Below, piece after piece: positions 55,154 to 63,417 of a stretch of 64,000 nucleotides of DNA; position 1 is the stretch's first letter, and each line of letters begins with the position of its first letter. Under the pieces are notes generated by a model, which saw nothing but the letters and a program-made list of their open reading frames with translations, did not search any database and was not told the origin of the DNA. Source of the stretch: Bacteroidota bacterium. GTDB lineage: Bacteria; Bacteroidota; Bacteroidia; Chitinophagales; Chitinophagaceae. Where the stretch lies: NCBI GenBank assembly GCA_023437225.1, contig JAEZGS010000011.1, positions 124,001 to 188,000 of the forward strand, written 5' to 3'. The translations under genes and the position numbers were made by a program.

Positions 55154-56635
55154 TTAATACCCATCGTTTTGATCGAGGTTCGGATTAAGATCCACTTCGC
55201 GTTGTGGAATAGGAAACTTATAATGCTTTTGGGTTGGAGTAACTCCCGGCTTTGCTAAAGGAACTTTTTCTTCAAGCATACCAGTGCGCGCCAGGTCAAA
55301 CCAGCGATGTCCTTCTGCCACAAATTCAAGTCTCCTTTCTTTGATGATAGCTTCTCTCATCTGATCTTTATTTAAACCGCTGTAATCAGGAACTGCGTTG
55401 GCATACGTTGTACCATTGAACCGTGCTCTCTTGCGCACCATGTTGATGTATTCATGCGCGATTGCACTTTGTCCCAATTCATTGTTTGCTTCTGCATACA
55501 TTAACAGCACATCAGAATAACGGATCACAGGGAAATCATTTTGAGTTCCATTACCTGTCGGCTCTGCTGCACGATCCCAGTATTTTTGAATGTATGGGCG
55601 AATGGTAGTAGTTCCATTTGGACCATTGATCTCAGTTACAAATGTTACTGCGCGACGCCTGTCTTCCGATTCATACGCATCGTACAAATGCTGTGTAGGA
55701 ATCTGCCATCCCTGTGCGTTGATAACACCTTCTTCACTCAATTGTGTGGGAAGAAGTCTTACGAGAAACTGTCCAACTTCCCAAAAGATGATGGCTCCAT
55801 TTGCATCCCCAAAGCCAACAGAGAATACCGCTTCTTTGCCATTTCTGCTGGTAAGTTTGAACACATCAGCAAAGTCTTCCCATAATTGATATTCATTGGA
55901 GTCAATAACCTTTTTAGCGGCTGCCGCAGCGTTGGCCCAATCCTGTTGGGTAAGGTATACTTTGGCCAGCAGGGCATTTGCCGCACCTGATGTGGCGCGT
56001 CCGCGACCGTTTCCGGCGTTATAATTCAACGGGAGAGATGCAGCGGCATCGTTAAGATCACTTATGATTTGTTGATAGATCGCATTTTCATCAGCAGTTT
56101 CCGGAAGCAGTGGTGAGTTCTCCTCCAGGATCAATGGAATGGATCCGAACATACGAACCATGTTGAAGTACATCAGGCCACGAAGGAACTTCGCTTCACC
56201 CAGCAGTCTCGATTTAAGAGACGCGTTCATTTCAATGCCCGGTATCCTGTTGATCGCAATGTTTGCAATAGTGATCGTTTTATAATGCATTGCCCATATC
56301 TCCTCCAATGCGCTGTTTTGTGGCGTATGCGTAAATGTTGACAATTGATCGTATTGCGGAGATGCGAGCTGGTTGTTTTGCATCTCATCAGACGCAAGCC
56401 CTGCCGTTACCCAGAAGGAGCTGTGGTAGACGCCTGCTGTAGATCCGGTGCTGATGGAATTCAGGTAAGCATAGATGGAATTTACCGCAGCAATTGCATC
56501 CTGTTCCGTCTTATAAAAATTTGAGACCGTTACGTTGCTTTTTGGATTCTCCTCCAGGAATTTCTTGCAGGAAGAGAAGCTTATCGATGCTGCAATGCAT
56601 ACGATAAGAAATTTTATGGTGAACTTATTATTCAT
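55154..56635 (-). CDS. SusD/RagB-family glycan-binding lipoprotein
   Basis: 493 residues. Lipobox ISFSSCKK at the N-terminus; KKFLEENPKSNVTVSNFYKTEQDAIAAVNSIYAYL is split across the usual SusD start motif. The TPR-like core contains RGLMYFNMVRMFGSIPL, and the C-terminal signature is RRLEFVAEGHRWFDLARTG. It partners the SusC gene directly upstream to capture oligosaccharides at the surface. Confidence 0.95.
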   Translation of the reverse strand: MNNKFTIKFLIVCIAASISFSSCKKFLEENPKSNVTVSNFYKTEQDAIAAVNSIYAYLNSISTGSTAGVYHSSFWVTAGLASDEMQNNQLASPQYDQLSTFTHTPQNSALEEIWAMHYKTITIANIAINRIPGIEMNASLKSRLLGEAKFLRGLMYFNMVRMFGSIPLILEENSPLLPETADENAIYQQIISDLNDAAASLPLNYNAGNGRGRATSGAANALLAKVYLTQQDWANAAAAAKKVIDSNEYQLWEDFADVFKLTSRNGKEAVFSVGFGDANGAIIFWEVGQFLVRLLPTQLSEEGVINAQGWQIPTQHLYDAYESEDRRRAVTFVTEINGPNGTTTIRPYIQKYWDRAAEPTGNGTQNDFPVIRYSDVLLMYAEANNELGQSAIAHEYINMVRKRARFNGTTYANAVPDYSGLNKDQMREAIIKERRLEFVAEGHRWFDLARTGMLEEKVPLAKPGVTPTQKHYKFPIPQREVDLNPNLDQNDGY

Positions 56636-56653
56636 TGATCAAGCATTTAAAAA

Positions 56654-59600
56654 TTAGAAAGATGCACTTAAACCAACCTGGAACACTTTAGCTTGCGGAT
56701 ATCCGCCAAGATCAAGCCCTACAAGGGTTGTACTTTGTCCGAATGTGTTTGCCTCAGGATCGTAACCTGAATAATCTGTAAGTGTCCAAAGGTTGGAACC
56801 ACTCACATATATCCTCAGGTTGCTCATGTTTATCTTCGAAATAAGTTGCTGTGGAAGGTTGTAACTCAGCGTAATATTTTTCAACCTGATGTAGGATGCA
56901 TCTTCAACGATTGCTGAAGAGAAAATACCCTGGTCAAGACTACCTGCTGACAAAGCCCGAGGGTATTTGTTGCTCTTATTATCTGGCGACCAGCGATTCA
57001 AGCCTGCTTCAGCAAGCACATTGTTCTGACCGTTAAAATTCAACAGGTCAAAGTTGTTGAGATTCGCCATTTTGTTCCCTTGTGAACCTTGCAGGAAGAA
57101 GGACAACTCAATGTTTTTATAACTGAAAGAATTGTTGAAGCCCCATGTGAACTTCGGATTTGCTGTTCCAAGGATCGCCCTGTCGTTTGCATCGATCTTG
57201 TTATCCTTATTCATATCCCGATACTTCCTGTCGCCAGCCCTGGCTCTTGAAGCGGGGTTGGGAGTTGTAGGTTCCTGTCCAACCAATACAGGACTTGCTG
57301 CAGCTTCTTCATCTGTCTGGAAGATGCCATCGAAATGATAGCCATAGAACGTACCGATTGATTCACCTTCACGCAACAGGATACCACCGTTAAGAATAAT
57401 GTCAGTTTCAGCATTCAGATTAGTGATCTTATTTCTGTTCATGGAGAAGTTGAATGCAGATGTCCATTCCACTTTGCTTGTCAGGTTAATGGTGCGCAAT
57501 TCCGCATCAAATCCATTGTTCTCTATGTTCCCGATGTTGAGCAGGGTAGTGCTGAACCCGGTAGTAAGAGGAATGGGACTTGCCAGCAACAGATCGTTCG
57601 TTTTCTTGTTATAATAATCTGCAGTAAGTGTGACACGGTTGCGGAATAATGAAAGGTCGAAGCCGATATCCAGCTGACGTGTTGTTTCCCAACGCAAGGC
57701 GGTATTTACGTACGCCAGCGGCTCTTGCCCAATGTACACCTCATTTTGTGAACCTGTGTTGAAGGTTCCTTCACCGTAAGGACCTACAAGTGCAAGTGAT
57801 TGATAAGGCGGAATTGCCTGGTTACCCAGCACACCGTAGCTTACACGAAGTTTAAGATCACTGATCGATTCGATGTTGTCCATGAACTTTTCACGCGAAA
57901 CCCTCCACGCGAAAGCACCTGATGGGAAGAAACCATATTTTTTTCCTTCGGAAAATTTCGATGATCCATCGACACGACCCGTCAATGTGAACAGGTACTT
58001 GTTGTCAAAGGTATAGTTCACTCGACCGAGATAGGAAACCATACTCCAGGACGATTCGCCATTAAAAGGTTCCTGTGGTCTTAAACCCGCACCAATGTTG
58101 TGATAGCCCGTTCTTCCATCAGGAAAACCGAAGGCGTAATTGAATATCTTGTGGTTGTTGAATTTCTGCATTGTAAAACCTGCAAGCGCATTCACTGCAT
58201 GCTTATCAGCGAAAGTGTTGTTATAGGTAAGTGTGTTCTCATTCAACCAGGTCATACCGTTCGTTGTGCCGAGGGTTGCTTCACCTTCGCTCGCTTCCGT
58301 ACGTTTCAGGAAATTAGGACCGAAACTTCCTTCTTCACTTGCAAAGCCATCGATACCGAAGTTGGTACGAAACTCAAGATTCTTATGAAGCTGGTAGTTT
58401 AGGTAAACATTACCCAACACACGAGAAAGGATGGTTGTTGATGTAAATTCTTTTGCTTCGGCATATGGGTTGCCAAGTATCTTGCCGCGATCGTTTTCTT
58501 TCGTATATCCACCGGCTACCGTAGAGTCAAAAACCGGAAGAACCGGGTTGAATAAGATTGCGGATGTAACAACGCCAGGAACTATTTGTCCGGCATTGGT
58601 AAGTACACCTGTAGTGTTGATTCTGGAATAAGAAAATGTATTGCCGAGCGTAAGCCTGTTTGTTACTTTTCGTTCAAGATTTGCACGAAACGAATAGCGT
58701 TTGAAATCTGAGTTTTCGATAATACCCTTCTGATCGAAATAAGAACCGGAGATGGCATATTTAGTGCGATCATCGCCGCCGGAAAATGACAACTGATAAT
58801 TAGCCATTGGTGCATTACGGAATATTTCGTCCTGCCAGTCGGTGCCCTTTCCAAGATTTGGTGGGTTTACATAAACCGGGGTCTGGTTGGCGTTCAGTTT
58901 GGCATCGTTGACAAGATCGGCGAATTGAGCGGCATTCAGCAGGTCCAGTTTGCGGGCAACCTGTTGCACTCCATAGTACGATTCGAAGGTGATCATGCCT
59001 TTGCCGCTTTTACCTCTCCTTGTAGTAATTAGTACAACACCATTTGCGCCACGTGAGCCGTAGATCGCCGTTGCAGATGCGTCTTTTAAGATCTCTATTG
59101 ATTCGATGTCACTAGGATTTATTGACGAAAGGGGACTAAGTCTTGGACCTCTTGTTCCTCCAACGCTGACGTCGCCACCATCGCTGTTGATCAGCATTCC
59201 ATCGATCACATATAGAGGCTCGTTCCCTGCGTTGATCGAACTGGTACCACGGATGCGGATGGAAGTTTCTGCTCCTGGTTTTCCTGAAATCTGGGTTACC
59301 TGTACACCTGCAGCGCGACCCTGCATTGCCTGGTCAAGACTTGTCACTGGTACGGCGCGAAGTTCTTCTGATTTGATCGAAACCACCGAGCCCGTAAGAT
59401 CGCTCTTACGACGTGTTCCATAACCCACGACGACAACACTATTGAGCTCCGACGGATTTTCACTAAGCCGGATGTTGTTGGGTGATGTCAGCTCTGCGGG
59501 TATTTCGCGGGTGATGTACCCAATGTAGGATACTACCAACACCGGTTGTGTTGACGACGACTGGATCCTGAAGGCTCCATTTACATCGGTCATTACAGAG

Positions 59601-59767
59601 GTGTTTGATCCTTTGATGGAAACAGAAGCGCCTGAAAGCGGTGCACCTGTTGAAGTGGTAACGGTACCTGTTAAGGCCCGGGAAGTTCCCTGTGCATGCA
59701 GTTCCCTTAAGGGAATAAAGCATAGCAAGACAATGCACAGAGCAGCAAGCATGTTTGGCAAGTTCAT
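56654..59767 (-). CDS. SusC/RagA-family TonB-dependent outer-membrane transporter
   Basis: 1037 residues; signal peptide ending at ELHA|Q. A CarboxypepD_reg-like domain (ALTGTVTTSTGAPLSGASVSIKG) is followed by the plug with VVVVGYGTRRKSDLTGSV, LDQAMQGRAAGVQVT and EPLYVIDGM. A 22-strand barrel ends in VFQVGLSASF with the terminal Phe. No N-terminal anti-sigma-interaction (STN) domain is seen, so control is likely through the GntR protein rather than an ECF pathway. First gene of the PUL operon. Confidence 0.95.
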   Translation of the reverse strand: MNLPNMLAALCIVLLCFIPLRELHAQGTSRALTGTVTTSTGAPLSGASVSIKGSNTSVMTDVNGAFRIQSSSTQPVLVVSYIGYITREIPAELTSPNNIRLSENPSELNSVVVVGYGTRRKSDLTGSVVSIKSEELRAVPVTSLDQAMQGRAAGVQVTQISGKPGAETSIRIRGTSSINAGNEPLYVIDGMLINSDGGDVSVGGTRGPRLSPLSSINPSDIESIEILKDASATAIYGSRGANGVVLITTRRGKSGKGMITFESYYGVQQVARKLDLLNAAQFADLVNDAKLNANQTPVYVNPPNLGKGTDWQDEIFRNAPMANYQLSFSGGDDRTKYAISGSYFDQKGIIENSDFKRYSFRANLERKVTNRLTLGNTFSYSRINTTGVLTNAGQIVPGVVTSAILFNPVLPVFDSTVAGGYTKENDRGKILGNPYAEAKEFTSTTILSRVLGNVYLNYQLHKNLEFRTNFGIDGFASEEGSFGPNFLKRTEASEGEATLGTTNGMTWLNENTLTYNNTFADKHAVNALAGFTMQKFNNHKIFNYAFGFPDGRTGYHNIGAGLRPQEPFNGESSWSMVSYLGRVNYTFDNKYLFTLTGRVDGSSKFSEGKKYGFFPSGAFAWRVSREKFMDNIESISDLKLRVSYGVLGNQAIPPYQSLALVGPYGEGTFNTGSQNEVYIGQEPLAYVNTALRWETTRQLDIGFDLSLFRNRVTLTADYYNKKTNDLLLASPIPLTTGFSTTLLNIGNIENNGFDAELRTINLTSKVEWTSAFNFSMNRNKITNLNAETDIILNGGILLREGESIGTFYGYHFDGIFQTDEEAAASPVLVGQEPTTPNPASRARAGDRKYRDMNKDNKIDANDRAILGTANPKFTWGFNNSFSYKNIELSFFLQGSQGNKMANLNNFDLLNFNGQNNVLAEAGLNRWSPDNKSNKYPRALSAGSLDQGIFSSAIVEDASYIRLKNITLSYNLPQQLISKINMSNLRIYVSGSNLWTLTDYSGYDPEANTFGQSTTLVGLDLGGYPQAKVFQVGLSASF

Positions 59768-59818
59768 CTTGAGTTTTAATTAGTGATGAGTAAATCGTTA
59801 GTACCTATTTTATGTTCG

Positions 59819-59832
59819 TATGTCCGGACATA
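59819..59832. promoter_or_regulatory. Palindromic operator candidate upstream of susC
   Basis: The perfect 14-bp palindrome TATGTCCGGACATA lies 52 bp before the susC ATG. It shares the half-sites TATGT and ACATA, with the same 4-bp spacer, with the site upstream of the gntR gene. Confidence 0.6.
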
Positions 59833-59875
59833 TGAAAAACCGGAAACAGTGCGGTCAAATGCGTAATTCATAATA

Positions 59876-60018
59876 CAAAATGGTAAATGGGAAATGGTAA
59901 ATGGTAAATGCCAATGCTAGATACAGCTGCAATCCGCATTTCGCTTCCCGTTGCAGCTGCTTTCCGCTTTCCTCATTCTGCTAAAGCCGCTTTCCGCTTC
60001 CCGCTTTCCGCTTTCTGT
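59876..60018. repeat. Left arm of inverted repeat flanking the GntR gene
   Basis: AAATGGT-type heptamers, then a unique 29-bp core (59903-59931), then TTCCGC/TTCCCGC-type repeats up to 3 bp before the gntR stop codon. The core is an exact inverted match of 60890-60918. Confidence 0.85.
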
Positions 60019-60021
60019 TAA

Positions 60022-60756
60022 TCAGCTTCTCTCTATATCAATTGTGTACGTAAACCTGTCTGCCCGGTAATATCCGAGATTATATTCTATCGGCCTGTCG
60101 CCTGGATCACAAACTACTCTTTTGCGGAACAGTATGGGATCGCCAACTTTCACGTTCAACAACCTGCTTATTTTATTGTCCGCAAGTATCGCACTGATTC
60201 CTTCTTTGGATACGGAAGCTACAATATGATGTTCGCGTTCCAGGGTCTCATACAAAGGCTTTGAAAAATCGTCGCCAACGGACAGTCCGGTTCTTGGATG
60301 GAAGTAAGATATGAAGTGCACTACGGGTCCGGATTCCGGTCCTTTGATACGTTCCATTTTGAGCACTTTCACATTCTCCCGGATATTGAATAATTGCTGT
60401 ATCTCTTTATCTGGTATGACCTCTGAAACTTTGATTGAATAGTTCCTGAATACCATCCCTTTTTCATCCATCTCGTGTGTGAAGCTGGTCCATTTATTCA
60501 GTTTAGTGGTAATACTGTTTTTCGAAACTTTTGTACCCACGCCTTTTTTTCGGACCAACAATCGCTCATACACCAGTTTGTTTGTAGCCTGCCTGACAGT
60601 GCTTCGGGAGATACCCAGCTTTTTTGCAAGATCGATCTCATTGGGCAGAAGTTTTCCGTTTTGGTATTCAGGCTTTTTGATCATGGTCCGGAGCATCTCT
60701 TCAACCTGTGTGTGGAGGGGTAATGCACTGGAGTGATCAATTTTCAGAGCTTCCAT
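60022..60756 (-). CDS. GntR-family transcriptional regulator (HutC/UTRA type)
   Basis: 244 residues. An N-terminal winged helix (LLPNEIDLAKKLGISRSTVRQATNKLVYERLL, about 35-66, split here by position) is followed by a C-terminal UTRA ligand-binding domain (about 85-240; ISYFHPRTG, PILFRKRVVCDPGDRPIEY). UTRA regulators respond to small sugars or sugar phosphates. ATG 60756 was chosen because the upstream in-frame ATGs lie within or before the palindrome at 60765. It is the likely controller of the susC operon and of itself. Confidence 0.88.
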   Translation of the reverse strand: MEALKIDHSSALPLHTQVEEMLRTMIKKPEYQNGKLLPNEIDLAKKLGISRSTVRQATNKLVYERLLVRKKGVGTKVSKNSITTKLNKWTSFTHEMDEKGMVFRNYSIKVSEVIPDKEIQQLFNIRENVKVLKMERIKGPESGPVVHFISYFHPRTGLSVGDDFSKPLYETLEREHHIVASVSKEGISAILADNKISRLLNVKVGDPILFRKRVVCDPGDRPIEYNLGYYRADRFTYTIDIERS

Positions 60757-60764
60757 TATGTCTG

Positions 60765-60778
60765 TATGTATGTACATA
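60765..60778. promoter_or_regulatory. Palindromic operator candidate upstream of the GntR gene
   Basis: TATGTATGTACATA has outer half-sites TATGT and ACATA with a 4-bp spacer, the same form as the site upstream of susC. It ends 9 bp from the regulator's ATG, so binding would block its own expression. Confidence 0.55.
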
Positions 60779-60819
60779 CTAATGTACTGCCTTTTTTTGA
60801 ATGGCAAAATATTTTTTGA

Positions 60820-60930
60820 CAGAAAGCAGAAAGCGGGAAGCGGGAAGCGGCTTTAACGGAAAGCAGGAAGCGGAATGCGGAAAGCGGAATGCAGCTGTAT
60901 CTAGCATTGGCATTTACCATTTCCCATTTC
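60820..60930. repeat. Right arm of inverted repeat flanking the GntR gene
   Basis: GCGGAAA/GCGGGAA-type units (60820-60889), the 29-bp core (60890-60918), then CCATTTC heptamers, in inverted order to 59876-60018. It lies 40-60 bp upstream of the operator. Confidence 0.85.
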
Positions 60931-61066
60931 GCATTTCATGTTACCATTTCCCATTTACCATTTTGCATTTCATGTTACCATTTCCCATTTACCATTTCGC
61001 ATTTCATGTTGCCATTTCCCATTTCCCATTTACCATTTCGTATTACGTATTACGTATTACGCATTT
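60919..61066. repeat. Heptamer array with 34-bp tandem units
   Basis: Three near-identical copies of a unit of about 34 bp, each starting CATTTCATGTTACC or CATTTCATGTTGCC and built from CCATTTC and CCATTTA heptamers, are followed by four copies of TATTACG. The last unit reads into the final two codons and stop of the acetyltransferase gene. Confidence 0.9.
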
Positions 61067-61614
61067 TTTCTGATCACTTTGCACGGATTGCCGGCGGCGA
61101 AGACATCGGAAGGAACATCTTTCGTCACTACACTGCCAGCGCCGATGATACTTCGATCGCCTATAGTTACTCCCGGACAAATTACTGCGCCTCCACCGAT
61201 CCATACATCTTCGCCTATATTTACCGGTTTTGAAAATTCCAAACCTGATGCTCTTTCCTGATGATCCATAGGATGCATCGCAGTATATATTTGTACCGCC
61301 GGACCAATAAGGGTGCGACTTCCTATCCTAACGATGCCTACATCTAAAACAACGCAGTTGAAGTTGAAGAATACTTTCTCACCAGCATGGATGTTATAAC
61401 CATAGTCACAAAAGAATGGCGGTTCGATCCATAACGTGTCATCAGATTTTGGCAGTAATGATTTTTGTATCTCTTTGCGCCGGGGTACATCATCTTCTGA
61501 AGAATTATTCAACTGATGTAATAACGTTCTTGTCGAGCGTCGGTCATTTGCCAGTTCTGGATCGGAGGCATTATACAATTCACCCGCAACCATCTTTTGT
61601 TTTTCCGTGTTCAT
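61057..61614 (-). CDS. Maltose/galactoside O-acetyltransferase-like enzyme
   Basis: 185 residues. N-terminal motif MVAGELYNASDPELANDR is followed by a left-handed beta-helix of hexapeptide repeats (VRIGSRTLIGPAVQIYTAMHP with the catalytic His, NIGEDVWIGGGAVICPGV, TIGDRSIIGAGSVVTKDVP). It transfers acetyl from acetyl-CoA to a sugar. The final residues RKNA and the stop codon come from the adjoining TATTACGCAT repeat, so the ancestral C-terminus may have differed slightly. Confidence 0.92.
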   Translation of the reverse strand: MNTEKQKMVAGELYNASDPELANDRRSTRTLLHQLNNSSEDDVPRRKEIQKSLLPKSDDTLWIEPPFFCDYGYNIHAGEKVFFNFNCVVLDVGIVRIGSRTLIGPAVQIYTAMHPMDHQERASGLEFSKPVNIGEDVWIGGGAVICPGVTIGDRSIIGAGSVVTKDVPSDVFAAGNPCKVIRKNA

Positions 61615-61633
61615 ATGAACAGTTGCCTAAAAA

Positions 61634-62761
61634 CTATGCCGCATCGGGCTTCCTGCCAAGCTCTTTAGCCATTCGACGTTTTTGTAAGCGTGCCCTTATG
61701 GGCTCGTCGTAAAATTTCAAAGCGACCCACGAAAGAACTATAGCTGCTACAAATGTGAGTATTCCCCAGGGAAGTCCTTCTTCGATCGATATCTTGTTGT
61801 CTCTAACCCAGGCAGTGTAAATGTAGATGAGTGGAAAGTGCGTGATGTATATAGGGTATGAAATGTCTCCAAGGAATTTACATAATCTCCTGGACGCTTC
61901 GCTGTTTAATTCTCCGCTTGCACCGAGATAAACAATCAGGGGAAACAAGAATACAATGCTTAACGCTTCATAAAGTCCGTTCATCCAAAGATGTTCTTCA
62001 CCACCTAAACGCGGCATCGAAAGTATTGCAACTATAAGCAGACTACACCAAAGGAAGGCATTATTGATGCGAGTTAATTTAGTTGCACGGAACAATAGCA
62101 ACCCTGCAAAGAAAGGATACATCACACGCGTAAATCCGATGCGAAGCTGTTCGGGTTCGAGGGACCATCCGCCAATGATGTCACCGGAGGGAGTCGTTAC
62201 AGAAAAATATATAAGATTAATTGCGGCAAGTGTTACCAAAACCGACAGCGCAGTGTTTGAAAACTTCCTCACAAAAAGCGCGTACATCAGATTGACTATG
62301 TATTCGTAGAACAGCGACCAGGCGGGGCCGTTCAAAGGATAGGTTTCGTTCCATCCACGAATGTCCATGGAAGGGGGCAAAGGGATCATAGTGAAGCCGA
62401 TCAGCATTACCATTAATACCTTCCACACCGGTACGGTGGCTATCATCGGCCATATTGTGGATGCCTGTAAATAAAACAAAGCGGCGCCAATGATCATCCC
62501 AATGATTACCATGGGTTGCAGTCGCTCCAGGCGCCGCTGAATAAAGTTGCCTACTGTCATGCTGCCCCAGCGATCGTCGTAGGCATATCCAATCACAAAA
62601 CCTGAAAGCAGGAAAAAAAAGTCTACTGCTAAGTATCCATGATTGATGACCTGATCAAGATGCGATGTGGAGTGTGCTTCGAGAATGTGAAATGCTACAA
62701 CTAAAAGCGCTGCCACTCCACGCAGGGCATCAAGTATAGGGTAATGCGGTTTATTCGACAT
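61634..62761 (-). CDS. Acyltransferase-3 family membrane protein
   Basis: 375 residues with about ten membrane segments. Early motifs are YPILDALRGVAALLVVAFHILE, with the conserved R and H, and GYLAVDFFFLLSGFVIGYAYDDR; a later motif is SWSLFYEY-like PAWSLFYEYIVN. The family O-acylates cell-surface polymers or sugars (OatA/OafA group). It lies 19 bp before the O-acetyltransferase gene on the same strand. Confidence 0.9.
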   Translation of the reverse strand: MSNKPHYPILDALRGVAALLVVAFHILEAHSTSHLDQVINHGYLAVDFFFLLSGFVIGYAYDDRWGSMTVGNFIQRRLERLQPMVIIGMIIGAALFYLQASTIWPMIATVPVWKVLMVMLIGFTMIPLPPSMDIRGWNETYPLNGPAWSLFYEYIVNLMYALFVRKFSNTALSVLVTLAAINLIYFSVTTPSGDIIGGWSLEPEQLRIGFTRVMYPFFAGLLLFRATKLTRINNAFLWCSLLIVAILSMPRLGGEEHLWMNGLYEALSIVFLFPLIVYLGASGELNSEASRRLCKFLGDISYPIYITHFPLIYIYTAWVRDNKISIEEGLPWGILTFVAAIVLSWVALKFYDEPIRARLQKRRMAKELGRKPDAA

Positions 62762-62766
62762 GGGTT

Positions 62767-63297
62767 CTAGAACAGTTTCTCTTGCGGTGGCTTTATGCCC
62801 GCAAGTCGCAAATATACGGTTGTCTGTCCACGATGATGTGTCTGATGTTCAAAGCACTTTTCCAATGCCGCAGCTTTCGTCATCTCAAATCTTCCAAACA
62901 TTTTTATGTTTTCGTTTCCCTGCGCTGCTGTGAGGTTCTTCGCATTATTGATGATGAAATCATAACTGTCCATTACGAGTTTGGTAACGTTGGCTTTCGA
63001 CTTATCAGTCGCCTTTTCGGCTTCGCCTAAGCCAACTGGGCTCTTGACACCAGTTGCTGCGGAAGTGAAAGCATAATTTGCATCGGCCAGGTGAAGCATT
63101 TGTTCAGCAAAGGAACGCATATCCGGTGTCGGTTTCAAAGCATATCCTGAATCGCTCATTGCATCCAGGTATTCTTTTGTATAGGCTTTTGCCCTTTCCC
63201 ATTCTTTGGTCATTTTTTCTGCAGATGATTGGGCATTTGTAGCGAGTGTTGTGCAAAGGACGATGCACAACAATGAGAGGAGTTTGATGGTTCTCAT
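62767..63297 (-). CDS. Secreted DinB-fold protein
   Basis: 176 residues. Signal peptide MRTIKLLSLLCIVLCTTLATNA fixes the start at 63297. The mature part is a four-helix DinB/YfiT-like bundle: FAEQMLHLADANYAF contributes one metal His, and CFEHQTHHRGQTTVYLRLAG contributes the second site. Cytoplasmic relatives are metal-dependent thiol S-transferases. Export is unusual but recurrent in this phylum. It starts 5 bp upstream of the acyltransferase gene. Confidence 0.83.
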   Translation of the reverse strand: MRTIKLLSLLCIVLCTTLATNAQSSAEKMTKEWERAKAYTKEYLDAMSDSGYALKPTPDMRSFAEQMLHLADANYAFTSAATGVKSPVGLGEAEKATDKSKANVTKLVMDSYDFIINNAKNLTAAQGNENIKMFGRFEMTKAAALEKCFEHQTHHRGQTTVYLRLAGIKPPQEKLF

Positions 63298-63319
63298 GAT
63301 TGATAGTTTTGGTTTGGTT

Positions 63320-63410
63320 ATAAAGAAAATCGGTGAATCAGTAAACGGCAATCGGTATCTGCGTTGTTGTTCAATGCCTTCCTATGTTGCCGATCTTTTG
63401 ATTCACCGAT
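63320..63410 (-). terminator. Long hairpin, likely terminator of the superoxide dismutase gene
   Basis: ATCGGTGAATCA (63329-63340) is the exact complement of 63399-63410, and an inner CGGCAA pairs with TTGCCG (63346-63351, 63387-63392). On the minus strand it is followed by a T-rich tract. The loop is long (35 nt), so it may be more structural than a classic terminator. Confidence 0.6.
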
Positions 63411-63417
63411 GCAATGA

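Noticed and set aside
60919..61066. CRISPR-like repeated units
   Set aside because: Units are directly adjacent with no unique spacers, and no cas gene is in the window.
60801..61261. Three overlapping plus-strand ORFs with FPFRISCYHFPF-like repeats
   Set aside because: They are translations of the CCATTT-type arrays in several frames and have no domain or ribosome-binding support.
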